Source: Brevibacterium linens ATCC 9172
GTDB lineage: Bacteria; Actinomycetota; Actinomycetes; Actinomycetales; Brevibacteriaceae
Reading direction: 5' to 3'
Assembly: GCF_900169165.1 (NCBI RefSeq)
Contig: NZ_FXYY01000002.1
Coordinates: forward strand, 272,217-336,216
DNA length: 64,000 nt
Shown here: positions 33,320 to 43,226 of the stretch, piece by piece
Numbering within the stretch: position 1 is the stretch's first letter
Layout of the letters: every line of letters begins with the position of its first letter
The notes under the pieces: generated by a model
What the model saw: the letters and a program-made list of their open reading frames with translations, nothing else
The model's database searches: none
Told to the model about the DNA's origin: nothing
Made by a program: the position numbers and the translations under genes

Positions 33320-35335
33320 GTGACGATCCTCTACACCATCGGACTGGGCGTCCTCAGCGCGCTCATCGTCGGATTCCTCGTCCGGCGGATGATGCTCACC
33401 GGCACCGGAGCCGCCCGCAACACCATCGTCTCCCTCATCATGGGCCTCTCCATCTGGCCCATCACCCTCCAGGCCTACAAGCTGCTCGGCATCTCCGAAT
33501 CCGACCAATACCCAAACCTGTCGATGAGCTTCCCGGCGATCATGGTCTTCCTGCTGCTCTTCGCCTGGTTCATCGTCATCCAGATGTTCGTCCTGCTGGC
33601 GATCGAACTCATCATGCCCTCGGGCACCCTGAGCTCACTGATCCGCAACGCACCGAAGATCCCCACCTGGTACCGCCGCGTCAACCGCCTGGCCCAGATC
33701 CAGTCGATCCTCATCAAATTCGGCCTCTCCCGCTACCTTCGACCGCGAATCCCCACTCTGCGCGTTTCCCTCCGCGAGATCGCCGCCACTACCCGTGACG
33801 CCCTGGCCGCCTCGGGGGTCACGTTCATCAAGCTCGGCCAGTTCATCGCCACCCGCGGAGACATGATCCCGCACGAATTCGTCGAGGAGTTCTCAACCCT
33901 CCAAGCCGGGGTCAAGCCCGTTCCGTTCGCAGAGGTGAAAGATCAGCTTGAAGCCAGATGGGGCCGTCCCGTCGCCGAGGTGTTTGCCGAGTTCGATGAG
34001 AGACCCTTCGCTGGTGCCTCCGTCGCCCAGGTCCACCGAGCCGTGACCTGGGAAGGTCGCGTGGTCGCGGTGAAGGTGCAGCGGCCGAAGATCCGCAAAC
34101 AGGTCCGAGCCGACTGCGATATCGTCCTCACCCTCGCCGACCGTCTCGATCGCACCACCGACTGGGCGAAGAAGATCGGCATCGCGAAACTCGCCCGCAG
34201 CTTCGTCGATTCCTTGCAGGGCGAGCTCGACTACCGCGGCGAGCTCGCCCAGATCGAGGCTCTCCGTCTCGCCGACGAGACCGGCCGGTCGACGACGAAG
34301 ACCGAGTCTGTCGTCCATATTCCGCACGTGTACAAGGAGCTGTCCGGCGAGTTCGTCATCGTCATGGACCTCGTCGAAGGTGTCCCGCTGTCCCACGGCG
34401 ACGAGGTGGTCGACCAGCTTTCCGACATCGCGCGCAGAGAGATCGCCCAGGACCTCTTCCTCATGGTCGTCCGCCAGGTGCTCGGAAAGGGCATCTTCCA
34501 CGCCGACCTCCACCCCGGAAACATCGTCGTCTCAAGCGCCGGCCGTGCCGGCCTCGTCGACTTCGGCGCCGTCGGCCGCATCGACAAACGCGACCGCCGA
34601 GCCATCGCACTGCTGCTCATGGCCTTCGACTCGCAAAACTCGCAGGCCGCGACCGCGGCCATCCTCGAACTGCTCGGCACACCGAGCGAGGTGAACCTGC
34701 GGGAGCTGCAGCGTGAAATCGGGCAGATCATGCTCAAGTATGGCGATGGCGCCCCTGGCTCGACCTCAGCTGCGTTGTTCGGTGAGCTCATCGACTTCGT
34801 GGTCGATTTCGGTTTCCCGATGCCGGCTTCAGTTGCGACGGCGTTCCGTGCCATCAGCACCCTCGAAGGGTCAATCACTCGCCTCGTGCCGGAGCTCAAC
34901 CTGCTGGCGCTCGTGACTCAGCACGGCAAGACACTGCTGCGTGAGGTCGGGGGACTGGGAGTCGACCGACACGAGATGACGCTCTACGCGGCAGCGACCG
35001 CGCCCCAGATCGCCGAGCTGCCCGGGCAGATCTCGCGCATCGCCGGTCACCTGCAGGACGGCACGCTCGACGTCGGCACGAGCGGGCTGAACATTGCGAC
35101 GATCAAGAATCTGCTGGTCTCCACGGTTGAACAGTTCATTCAGGTCATCGTCTCAACTGCACTCATCCTCGGCGGGGTGATCCTCATGGCCGCGGACTTC
35201 GGACCTCCTCTTGCTCCAGATCTCAAACTCTTCACGTACTTCGGCGCCTGGATGTTACTTGCTGGTAGTGTGATTGCGGCGTTGGTTCTCGCGCCAGCGC
35301 TCAGGCAGCGGATGACATGGGAAGGGTTGGGGTAG
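33320..35335 (+). CDS. ABC1/AarF/UbiB-family atypical kinase, membrane-anchored
   Basis: About 671 residues from GTG 33320 (AAAGG upstream; GTG 33302 is also in frame). The N-terminus has three hydrophobic segments. The ABC1 kinase-like core starts around 180 (ASGVTFIKLGQFIATRGDMI; KPxGAS-like FAGASVAQVHRA; VVAVKVQRP; FHADLHPGNIVV; LVDFGAVGRIDKRDR). Two C-terminal membrane segments (TLILGGVILMAAD region and FGAWMLLAGSVIAALVLAPA) follow. The family supports isoprenoid/quinone-lipid metabolism through ATPase activity; the exact role here is not known. The downstream patatin overlaps or abuts it. Confidence 0.88.
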   Translation: MTILYTIGLGVLSALIVGFLVRRMMLTGTGAARNTIVSLIMGLSIWPITLQAYKLLGISESDQYPNLSMSFPAIMVFLLLFAWFIVIQMFVLLAIELIMPSGTLSSLIRNAPKIPTWYRRVNRLAQIQSILIKFGLSRYLRPRIPTLRVSLREIAATTRDALAASGVTFIKLGQFIATRGDMIPHEFVEEFSTLQAGVKPVPFAEVKDQLEARWGRPVAEVFAEFDERPFAGASVAQVHRAVTWEGRVVAVKVQRPKIRKQVRADCDIVLTLADRLDRTTDWAKKIGIAKLARSFVDSLQGELDYRGELAQIEALRLADETGRSTTKTESVVHIPHVYKELSGEFVIVMDLVEGVPLSHGDEVVDQLSDIARREIAQDLFLMVVRQVLGKGIFHADLHPGNIVVSSAGRAGLVDFGAVGRIDKRDRRAIALLLMAFDSQNSQAATAAILELLGTPSEVNLRELQREIGQIMLKYGDGAPGSTSAALFGELIDFVVDFGFPMPASVATAFRAISTLEGSITRLVPELNLLALVTQHGKTLLREVGGLGVDRHEMTLYAAATAPQIAELPGQISRIAGHLQDGTLDVGTSGLNIATIKNLLVSTVEQFIQVIVSTALILGGVILMAADFGPPLAPDLKLFTYFGAWMLLAGSVIAALVLAPALRQRMTWEGLG

Positions 35336-35340
35336 ACCAA

Positions 35341-36246
35341 GTGGCGGAGCCAGTGGAGACGACGCGAATCAGCGATACCGCACTCATCTTCGAAGGCGGT
35401 GGGATGCGGGCTTCGCTCACCAGCGCCATGGCAGTCGTCTTGCTCAACGAAGGCCTGTTGTTTGACTGGGTCGCTGGAATCAGTGCCGGAGCGTCCACTG
35501 CAGTGAACTACCTATCCGAGGACAAATGGAGAGTGCGTCGATCGTTCGTCGAGTTCGCCAAGGAAGAAGAATTCGGCGGGTGGCGCTACTTCGCTCGCGG
35601 CAAAGGGATGTTCCATGGCGAGTACATCTACCAACGAGCGGGTGCCCCCGACGAAGCATTGCCGTTCGATTGGGACACCTATGAGGCGAGCACCGGCGAC
35701 ATGCGGGTCATCGCATTTGATGCGGTGACCGGCGAGGAGGCGGTGTGGTCGAAGAAGGACACCCCGAACATCGACGATTTGATGATCAGAGTGCAGGCGT
35801 CATCGACGATGCCGATTGTCATGCCGCCGGTGCATCTCGATGGGCACGTGTACGTCGACGGCGCGATGGGGCAGGACGGCGGCATCGCGTTGAGCCAGGC
35901 ACAGCGTGAGGGCTTCGAGAAGTTCGTCATCGTGCTGACCCAGGAGCGCTCATACAGTAAAGTTGCGCAGCGGTTCCCAGCGGTCTACCGGGGAATATTC
36001 CGCAGGTATCCGGCTTTGGCCGACGCACTGCTGACCCGTTGGAAGCGGTACAACGAAACCCGCGAACGTATCTTTGCCCTCGAGGAGGAAGGCAAAGCGC
36101 ACGTCTTCGCTCCCGACCGCATGCCCGTCGACAACAGCACCCGCGACCTCTCGCGATTGGCTGCAGCCCACCGGATGGGGCTGTCCCAGGCCCGACGTGA
36201 GTTGCCGGTCATCCGAGAGTTCCTCGGGGCACAGAGCGCGGTGTAG
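35341..36246 (+). CDS. Patatin-like phospholipase
   Basis: 301 residues from GTG 35341; an ATG at 35317 inside the kinase gene is an alternative. The serine-Asp dyad is visible: oxyanion loop ALIFEGGGMRASLTSAM, nucleophile elbow GISAGAS, and DGAMGQDGG. It resembles YjjU-type single-domain patatins, which hydrolyse acyl esters of lipids. It is translationally close to the ABC1 kinase, so an envelope lipid function for the pair is plausible. Confidence 0.88.
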   Translation: MAEPVETTRISDTALIFEGGGMRASLTSAMAVVLLNEGLLFDWVAGISAGASTAVNYLSEDKWRVRRSFVEFAKEEEFGGWRYFARGKGMFHGEYIYQRAGAPDEALPFDWDTYEASTGDMRVIAFDAVTGEEAVWSKKDTPNIDDLMIRVQASSTMPIVMPPVHLDGHVYVDGAMGQDGGIALSQAQREGFEKFVIVLTQERSYSKVAQRFPAVYRGIFRRYPALADALLTRWKRYNETRERIFALEEEGKAHVFAPDRMPVDNSTRDLSRLAAAHRMGLSQARRELPVIREFLGAQSAV

Positions 36247-36780
36247 GCACCTGAGCATCACCACCGTCCGTGGAACTCTTCAGTTTTTCCAAAGATGTGC
36301 TCCTTCCGATATTCGCACCCGGCCAGGGGCCAGACTGTGCCGGAGGAAAGGCCGAGGACAAATTCTTCGCGGTTGCCGACGAGCCTCTTGTCGTGGACTT
36401 CTCGAGACGGTAGGTGCCTTCGTTGGCGCAAACGCACTCGCTGACGCTCAGGCAGTTGTCCTTGCAGGTGTATCGGAAGCGTCGACTGTTCCACGGAACG
36501 AGGACGCCCATCGATGACGTTGGAAACTGTCCGCCAAGACATGCGACCGATTGCCTCCCGGATCAATCCCTCTGGTCATGCGTGCTCTTCGACACCCATC
36601 GCCGAGTCCGGACGGCCCAATGAGTCGAACGCCGTAACGCAGTGCGAGGGACGTCTTCGCGGCGCCGACAATAAAGTCTCGGTCCGCTGAGTGGGCGTGT
36701 ACACGGGCTGAATCCTGGCCAGAAGGCTCGAGATCCGATCACTACGCTGAGATGGGCACTCGGTGCGAGATCATAGTGTT
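36247..36780. other. Long intergenic stretch with a possible LacI helix-turn-helix remnant
   Basis: No intact gene is convincing in these 530 bases. One minus-strand frame (36258-36566) begins MIREAIGRMSWRTVSNVIDG, very like the recognition helix region of LacI-family repressors, but the following sequence does not continue as LacI. It may be decayed regulator DNA. Confidence 0.35.
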
Positions 36781-37824
36781 GTGAACTCTTTCGAAACCTC
36801 ATCGTGGAGCTTGACCTCACGAGACTTCGACTCTCTCGCTGCCGGGGCAGCGCTCCTCGGTTCGGGAGGCGGCGGCGATGGTCGAATCGGCCAAAATCTT
36901 CTGAGCAGCCTCCCGCCGGAAACCAGCATTGCAGTGGTGCGGGCCGACAAACTCCCAGACGACGCCAGTGTCGTTCATGTCGGCACGGTCGGTGCACCGG
37001 ACGTCGTCAGCGAACGTCTGCTCGATCCTGCCGACTTTGCTCAAGCGGCCGAGACGGTCGCTGACCTGGTGGGGCGCGATGTCGATGCAATCGGGTGCGT
37101 TGAAGTCGGTGGACTCAATGCACTCATCAGTGTGCTGGTGTCCGCGCATATCGGCGTGCCCATAGTCGACGGCGATCTTATGGGCCGAGCGTTCCCGCGA
37201 ATCCACATGACTTTGTTGTCAGCACATGGGCGAAGGAGCACCCCCTTGTCCTTGGTGAGTCCCAGTAGGGATGTCGCAGTCCTCAAAGACGGGTCGCCTC
37301 GGCGGCTCGAGGCGATGCTGTCGGCCATTGTGAGTTCGATGGGAGGAGCAGCCGCGCTGGCCGTCTATCCCGTATTCGCGGCGGAGCTCCGGCAGATCGG
37401 AATGGGGCCAAGCTTGAGTCACTGTTTGGATATCGGCCGAGCATTCCGAAGAAATATGCACTGTAAGACCACTGAGCTGATTGAGGTCATCGGCGGTCAG
37501 CTTGTTGCTGAAGGAGTCGTTGAGGAGGTGCGCAATGGGAACCTCAGCTCTCTGACAGTTGTCAATGATCTGCGACGAAGTACGGCGAGAATCGACTTCA
37601 TCGATGAGTTTCTTGCAGTTACTGTCGATGGTGCGCCGGCTGCGAGCACTCCGGAGATCATTATCGTTGTCGACCGGACGACGAACCGCCCATTGAGATG
37701 CGACGAGGTGACTCGGGGACTGTCGGTGGTGGTGGCGACACTGCCGAGTATCCATGAGTGGCCCGAGGACGCGTTGTCGTTGGTTGGTCCCGCAGCCTTC
37801 GGCATGGACGTAGGAGAGGGCTGA
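36781..37824 (+). CDS. DUF917 protein (S-methyl-thiohydantoin desulfurase family), paralogue 1
   Basis: About 347 residues from GTG 36781 (GTG 36763 is in frame too; no Shine-Dalgarno is visible, and a CATAGT hexamer 6-11 bases upstream suggests a leaderless start). Family signatures: LAAGAALLGSGGGGDGRIGQ at the N-terminus, DAIGCVEVGGLNALISVL, PIVDGDLMGRAFPRIHM. It is related to the second copy at 43223 but shorter and divergent in the C-terminal half. Three bases separate it from the PucR gene, so the two share a transcript. Confidence 0.85.
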   Translation: MNSFETSSWSLTSRDFDSLAAGAALLGSGGGGDGRIGQNLLSSLPPETSIAVVRADKLPDDASVVHVGTVGAPDVVSERLLDPADFAQAAETVADLVGRDVDAIGCVEVGGLNALISVLVSAHIGVPIVDGDLMGRAFPRIHMTLLSAHGRRSTPLSLVSPSRDVAVLKDGSPRRLEAMLSAIVSSMGGAAALAVYPVFAAELRQIGMGPSLSHCLDIGRAFRRNMHCKTTELIEVIGGQLVAEGVVEEVRNGNLSSLTVVNDLRRSTARIDFIDEFLAVTVDGAPAASTPEIIIVVDRTTNRPLRCDEVTRGLSVVVATLPSIHEWPEDALSLVGPAAFGMDVGEG

Positions 37825-37827
37825 GAC

Positions 37828-39333
37828 ATGGTCGAAACAGCGAAGGTCCGGGACCTGTTGTCCTATCCTGTGCTGAATGGTGTTCGAGTGGTTGCCGGTG
37901 AGGCAGGACTCGATGATGAGATGAGCGATGTCGTTTGGTTCGCCGGGGACCTGGGCGCTGCGGACCGTGCGGTATTGGTCTGCGCTCGCGCAATCAGCGT
38001 ACCTTCGTACAAGCTCGACTCCGTGGTCCGGAAAGCCCACGGTGCCGGCGCCTCCGGACTTCTTATCCTCGCCGACGAGCAGCCGCCGCTCCTATCGACG
38101 GTCCGATTGGCCGACCGTTTGAGATTCCCGATCATGCAGACGAGGGAGGCGGACCCGGCGGTGGTGGTGCCGGAGTTGATCACGATGGCCCGGGCTCCTC
38201 TGTTGGTCGAGTCTGCGACTGCGGTGAAACTAACGCGACAACTGAGTTCACGGCGCACGGGGGAAGAAATCCTCTCAGCAGCGAATTCGGTGCTGCAGAC
38301 GGACCTGGGCCTGGTCACCCCCGATGGGGCGAACATCCTCGGTGCGCATTTGATCCCCGACGATGCTCTGCACCTCGACCGGTCCGTCACCCAACGGGGC
38401 CGGAACACGCTGATACATCCCGTGCTCGACCCGGAGGATAACCGCCCGGCAGCCTGGCTGATTGCTCCTTTCAGCCAGTCATCGTCTGCGCGACTGAAGA
38501 TCCTCGAGCTTGGACTGATGATCGTCGAACCGTTCCTTCGTTCGTGGCTGTTGACTCAACGGGCGAAGGCCGAGAGGAGTCAGGTGATCCGTGCTCAGCT
38601 GTTCTCTGAGATCGTGGCGGCCAGAGACACGATCAGCCGCGACTACGTCGAATCGGCTCTGTCTCTCGGCTGGCGCCTGCAGGACTGGCACACCGGCCTG
38701 CATATCCGGGCAGGAGACCAGATTGACGAATCGCAGTCGGCGACGAATCAACTGCGCAGCGAGCTGGCGCACCGGGGAATCACTGTCACCGCCAGTATCC
38801 CGCGCGGAGACGGCCACGTGATGTGGGTGACGACAGCGACTGAGCCGAGCGCCGACGATGGTCGCCAATTGCTGGGCAACCTGCGGCAGGCGGTGCTGCA
38901 GTTGGACAGCCGAGATGACGTCATCGCTGGAATCGGGCGACCGCGCAGAGGCCCAGGGGGCCTCTCTGACACTGTCCACGAGGCGCGGGACGCATGCGAC
39001 TTGGCAGCCAGCCATAGTTTTCGTCCGGCAGTCGAACACGTCGACGAGTTGGGCGTTGCACGTCTCCTCGCCACATGGCAGCGCTCGGAAGTCACTCGAG
39101 CTTTCGCCGAGTCCGCGCTCGCCCCGCTCGTGGACGCACCGCACCTGATGAGAACATTTCAGACCTATCTGGAAAGCGGGGGTTCGACGGCCACGACAGC
39201 AAGTGTCCTGGGTATTCATCGCAACACCGTGGCCACTCGAATGCAACAGATCCGATCACGATTGGATACGGACCTCGATGAACCCAGCCAACGCTTGGCT
39301 TTTCAGCTCGCATGTCGCGCCCTTATGAGCTGA
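37828..39333 (+). CDS. PucR-family transcriptional regulator
   Basis: 501 residues. The N-terminal purine-catabolism-regulator-type domain (VRDLLSYPVLNGVRVVAGEA, ...) and a central GGDEF-like variable region precede a C-terminal CdaR/PucR helix-turn-helix: LMRTFQTYLESGGSTATTAS, VLGIHRNTVATRMQQIRSRL. Such proteins activate catabolic genes for purines, allantoin, hydantoins and related compounds. Its position inside the DUF917/permease/hydantoinase cluster makes it the likely local regulator. Confidence 0.9.
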   Translation: MVETAKVRDLLSYPVLNGVRVVAGEAGLDDEMSDVVWFAGDLGAADRAVLVCARAISVPSYKLDSVVRKAHGAGASGLLILADEQPPLLSTVRLADRLRFPIMQTREADPAVVVPELITMARAPLLVESATAVKLTRQLSSRRTGEEILSAANSVLQTDLGLVTPDGANILGAHLIPDDALHLDRSVTQRGRNTLIHPVLDPEDNRPAAWLIAPFSQSSSARLKILELGLMIVEPFLRSWLLTQRAKAERSQVIRAQLFSEIVAARDTISRDYVESALSLGWRLQDWHTGLHIRAGDQIDESQSATNQLRSELAHRGITVTASIPRGDGHVMWVTTATEPSADDGRQLLGNLRQAVLQLDSRDDVIAGIGRPRRGPGGLSDTVHEARDACDLAASHSFRPAVEHVDELGVARLLATWQRSEVTRAFAESALAPLVDAPHLMRTFQTYLESGGSTATTASVLGIHRNTVATRMQQIRSRLDTDLDEPSQRLAFQLACRALMS

Positions 39334-39519
39334 ACTCGGAGCGATTGAGCTGATGGAGCGGAGCAGAGCACGCTGATCAAAGAACCAGACATTCCAGCGG
39401 CATGATATTGGGCACTGTGCACTGCCGCAGCGGCGTAGGAGGGCAATCTGCACCTAGCTCGGGTGGGCACGTGAGCCTAGCGTGATGAAAGGAACACGCA
39501 AACAAGCAAAGGAGAAACC

Positions 39520-40238
39520 ATGCATATTCGAGTAATCGTTCCTCTCATCGGCAATAGCCTGCTGGACCACGTCATCGAGGAAGCTCAAATCTGGGTGGGG
39601 ACCGAGACCACTGTCGACGCGGTATCGCTGACGCGAGGGACAGCCAGCATCGAATCCGAGTACGACGAGGCACTTGCCGCACCCGGAATCCTGGACCGCA
39701 TCGCAGAGGCCAAGGCCGATGGAGTCGACGGAGTCTTCATCAGCTGCTTCGGCGATCCTGGCGTCCACGCGGCCCGAGAGGTCATTGACGTCCCGGTGGT
39801 GGGCGGATACGAACCGGCCATGCTCACCGCGATGAGCCTCGGCGAGAAGATCGGCATCGTCACGGTGCTGCCGAACGTCCTACCTATGCTGCACAGCCTC
39901 TCCCGCCGATACGGCATCGACAATCGCGTCGGTGCCATTCGCGTCATTGACCTGCCGGTGCTCGGTCTGGAGGATCGACAGGCGATGGTCGATCGTCTCT
40001 ACGAGCAGTCACTCGCCGCCGTCGAATCGGATGGTGCCGATGTGTTAGTCCTCGGCTGCACGGGGATGCTGGGAGTAGCCCGGGACCTGATGGACAAACT
40101 TGCAGAAGCCGGCCACAAGTTCCAGTGGTCGACCCCACCGGTGCCGCGATCACGTGGCTTGAGGGCAATCACAGGCTGGGTGTCTTCCCGAGTCGAAGCA
40201 CCTACATGACGCCACCGGAGAAAGAACGCTCGATTTGA
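39520..40238 (+). pseudogene. Asp/Glu/hydantoin racemase, C-terminus shifted by a one-base deletion
   Basis: AAGGAG precedes ATG 39520. Both catalytic cysteines are in place: VFISCFGDPGVHAAREV (about 74) and VLVLGCTGMLGVARDLM (about 184). After AEAGHK (about 40121) the given frame becomes WSTPPVPRSRGL and stops at 40209. The -1-shifted frame reads PVVDPTGAAITWLEGNHRLG and ends naturally at TGA 40236-40238. Restoring one G (AAG-GTT-CCA) repairs it. As it stands, about 35 C-terminal residues are altered. It may still fold, or it may be a sequencing error. It would racemise a hydantoin or amino acid for the cluster. Confidence 0.85.
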
Positions 40239-40326
40239 TCACCGGTCAGCTGGTGAATTACATCCTCCCACCCCACGTCCGCAAGGGGCACAGCATCACT
40301 GCTGATCATCAGAAAGAAAAACAGCT

Positions 40327-41679
40327 ATGTCAAAGACAGCACCCCGGGATGCCGACGACTACTCGTTGAGCAGAGTCCCACGGTCCGCCCGCTACCACTG
40401 GTTCCTCATCGCGGTGCAGCGCTTCGGTCAGTTGTCCGCACTGTCACAGTTTCTCATCGGTGCCACACTCGGTTTCGGAATGTCATTCTGGAACGCATTC
40501 CTTGCCTTCACCTTCGGCGCTGTCATCCTGGAAGTGGTGACGATCTTCACCGGAATCATCGGCATGAAGCAGGGAATGAGCACCTCGGTGGTCACCCGGT
40601 GGACGGGATTCGGGACTGTGGGATCCGCAATCATCGGTCTTGCCATCGGCATCAGCGCCGTCGGCTGGTTCGGTATACAATCGGGGGTCTCTGCCGACGG
40701 CCTCGCCCTCATCATGCCCTTCCTTCCGAGCTGGGCCTGGTCGCTGATCTTCGGAATCCTCATCACCCTCGTTGTCGTGCGAGGCATCGGATCGATGCAG
40801 TGGATAGCGAATATCACGGTACCGATCTTCATGGTCCTCGTCGGATGGGCGGTGATCTCCGAACTGAGCTCTCATGCGATCTCCGATATGATCGCCGCCG
40901 CTCCGGCCGGAGAGCCGATCAGCCTCGTCGCCGGCACCACCATCGTGGCAGGCAGCTTCATGGTCGGCGCTGTCATCTGCCCTGACATGAGCCGGTTCAA
41001 TCGCACCATCGGCGACGTCGTCAAACAGACTATCCTCGGATTCACTCTCGGCGAGTATGTCATCGGAATGTCCGGAGTTCTGCTCGCTCACGCCCTCAAA
41101 ACCGCTGATATCACACAGATCATCATCTCCTCCGTCGGGTGGGTCGGCGTGCTCATCATTGTTCTAGGCACCTTCAAGATCAACGACTGGAACCTCTACA
41201 GCTCCGGCCTAGGCGTCGTGAACTTCATCGACACTGTTTTCGGACGGAAGATGAATCGCGCGGTTGTGACTGGAATCCTCGGCGTAGCCGGATCACTTCT
41301 GGCTGCTGCCGGCATTCTCGGCAAGCTTGTTGGGTTCCTGACTATCCTCGGAGTCGCCTTCCCACCGATCGCCGGGATCATGATCGCCGAGTACTTCTTT
41401 GTGAAGAAGTGGCGGAACGATCTCGAATCGACCAAGGGGGACGAGTTCCCTGCCGCAGCACCGCGATTTGTTCCGGTCACACTGATCATCTGGGCTGCAG
41501 CGTCGATCGGAGCGTACTTTGTGAATTGGGGGATTCCGTCGATCAATGCGGTGGCATCAGCTTTCCTCCTGTACCTCGCCCTAGGCAAATTGGGTCTCAT
41601 CCGCGGCTACGGAACCCAACTGAACAACTCATCCGAGAACAAAGACACCAGCACACACCACTTGGAAGGTCAGGTATGA
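40327..41679 (+). CDS. NCS1-family permease (cytosine/purine/hydantoin type)
   Basis: 450 residues with about 12 hydrophobic segments. The N-terminal motif RSARYHWFLIAVQRFGQLSA, then QFLIGATLGFGMSFWNAFLA, and the central GSFMVGAVICPDMSRFNRTI identify the CodB branch of nucleobase-cation-symport-1 proteins. Located between a racemase and a HyuA-like hydrolase, it most likely imports the heterocycle degraded by the cluster. Stop overlaps the next start by 4 bases. Confidence 0.9.
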   Translation: MSKTAPRDADDYSLSRVPRSARYHWFLIAVQRFGQLSALSQFLIGATLGFGMSFWNAFLAFTFGAVILEVVTIFTGIIGMKQGMSTSVVTRWTGFGTVGSAIIGLAIGISAVGWFGIQSGVSADGLALIMPFLPSWAWSLIFGILITLVVVRGIGSMQWIANITVPIFMVLVGWAVISELSSHAISDMIAAAPAGEPISLVAGTTIVAGSFMVGAVICPDMSRFNRTIGDVVKQTILGFTLGEYVIGMSGVLLAHALKTADITQIIISSVGWVGVLIIVLGTFKINDWNLYSSGLGVVNFIDTVFGRKMNRAVVTGILGVAGSLLAAAGILGKLVGFLTILGVAFPPIAGIMIAEYFFVKKWRNDLESTKGDEFPAAAPRFVPVTLIIWAAASIGAYFVNWGIPSINAVASAFLLYLALGKLGLIRGYGTQLNNSSENKDTSTHHLEGQV

Positions 41680-43226
41680 GAATCGGAATCGACGTCGGTG
41701 GAACGAACACCGATGCTGCGGCTCTGGACGGCACGACCGTTCTAGCAAGCGTCAAACAGACGACTAGTGAAGATGTGACGACCGGCATCGTGCAAGCACT
41801 GCGGTCGTTGAGCGCACAGCATGCTTTCGGCCCCGGTGAAGTCGAAGCGATCATGCTCGGCACCACACACTTCATCAATGCGCTCATCGAAGGCCGAGAT
41901 CTGGCGCCCACTGCGGCGCTGCGCCTGGGGCTGCCCGCCACTGCATCATTGCCACCCATGGTGGGCTGGCCAGAGCGCCTGACGACCGCAACTCGCGGAC
42001 AGTCGTATCTTGCCCATGGCGGGCACGAGTTTGATGGGCAGGAGATATCGCCTCTGCAGCCCGACGAGATTCGCCGGATCGCTCATAATATGGCAGCTGC
42101 GGGAGCTCGCTCTATTGCGATCTCCTCGGTGTTCTCGCCGATCAACGGCGAATTCGAGGAGAGCGCGGCAGAAATCATCCGCGCTGAACTGGGGGCGGAC
42201 GTCGTGCTGTCTCTGTCGCACGAGATCGGACGTGTCGGTCTGCTCGAGCGGGAGAACGCGACGATCATCAACGCCGCGCTTCGAGAATTGGCCGACAGGA
42301 TCATCGGGAGACTCGTCGAGGTGATTCAGGCCGAAGGATACGTCTGCCCGCTCTTCCTCAGCCAGAACGACGGAACATTGATGGACGTCGAGTACGCTCG
42401 GAAGTATCCGGTCGCAACGTTCGCCTCGGGCCCCACGAACTCGATGAGAGGCGCAGCGATCACATCGGGCTTGGAAACATGTGCAGTCGTCGACGTCGGC
42501 GGCACTACCTCGGACGTCGGGGTCCTCACCAACGGCTTTCCCCGCGAAGCGACCACAGTCGTCGACGTGGCGGGAGTGCGCACCAATTTCCGTATGCCTG
42601 ATGTCCTGTCCATGGGAATCGGCGGCGGCTCGATCGTCGGCGATGGAACCATCGGTCCGGCCTCCGTCGGCTACCGTCTCACCTCCGAGGCGCTCGTCTT
42701 CGGCGGGTCCACCCTGACGGCAACCGACATCGCAGTAGCAGCTGGTTTCGTCGACCTGGGGGACACCTCTGCGGTGGCTCATCTGGATCGCGGGATGGTC
42801 AATGCCATGGTTGATCAGATCGGAACCCGAGTCGCGGACACTGTGGAGCGCATGCGCACGTCCTCGGCTCCTCTGCCGGTCGTGGCAGTCGGCGGCGGCT
42901 CGGTCATTTTGCCGAAGGTGCTGCCGGGCCTCGGCGAGATCCACCTGCCGCAGAACTCCGGAGTTGCCAACGCAATCGGAGCTGCGATCGCACAGGTCAG
43001 CGGCGAGGTCGACAGAGTCTATTCTCTGGCGACGCGAAGCCGTTCATCGGTTATCGATGAGGCGAAAGCTGAAGCGACGGAGAAGGCGATCGCGGCCGGT
43101 GCGTCGGCGGAGAACGTCGAGGTTGTCGAGTTCGATGAGTTCCCGATTCCGTATCTGCCGGGAAATGCGACGCGGATACGAGCCAAGGCAGTAGGAGATC
43201 TCGGTATCAAGGAGATGGCACGATGA
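41676..43226 (+). CDS. HyuA-like hydantoinase/oxoprolinase family protein
   Basis: 516 residues from ATG 41676. The N-terminal Hydant_A_N signature RIGIDVGGTNTDAAALDG and LGTTHFINALIEGRDLAP are followed by the Hydantoinase_A ATPase-like core: PLFLSQNDGTLMDVEYARKY, FASGPTNSMRGAA, CAVVDVGGTTSDVGVL, MGIGGGSIVG. It is an acetate/sugar-kinase-fold enzyme that opens cyclic amides using ATP. Coupled to the permease and the second DUF917 gene by ATGA overlaps. The usual HyuB partner is absent, with DUF917 in its place. Confidence 0.9.
   Translation: MRIGIDVGGTNTDAAALDGTTVLASVKQTTSEDVTTGIVQALRSLSAQHAFGPGEVEAIMLGTTHFINALIEGRDLAPTAALRLGLPATASLPPMVGWPERLTTATRGQSYLAHGGHEFDGQEISPLQPDEIRRIAHNMAAAGARSIAISSVFSPINGEFEESAAEIIRAELGADVVLSLSHEIGRVGLLERENATIINAALRELADRIIGRLVEVIQAEGYVCPLFLSQNDGTLMDVEYARKYPVATFASGPTNSMRGAAITSGLETCAVVDVGGTTSDVGVLTNGFPREATTVVDVAGVRTNFRMPDVLSMGIGGGSIVGDGTIGPASVGYRLTSEALVFGGSTLTATDIAVAAGFVDLGDTSAVAHLDRGMVNAMVDQIGTRVADTVERMRTSSAPLPVVAVGGGSVILPKVLPGLGEIHLPQNSGVANAIGAAIAQVSGEVDRVYSLATRSRSSVIDEAKAEATEKAIAAGASAENVEVVEFDEFPIPYLPGNATRIRAKAVGDLGIKEMAR

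Noticed and set aside
41139..41675. In-frame upstream extension of the HyuA-like gene
   Set aside because: It lies inside the permease gene in another frame and lacks the family start; RIGIDVGGTNTD begins at ATG 41676.
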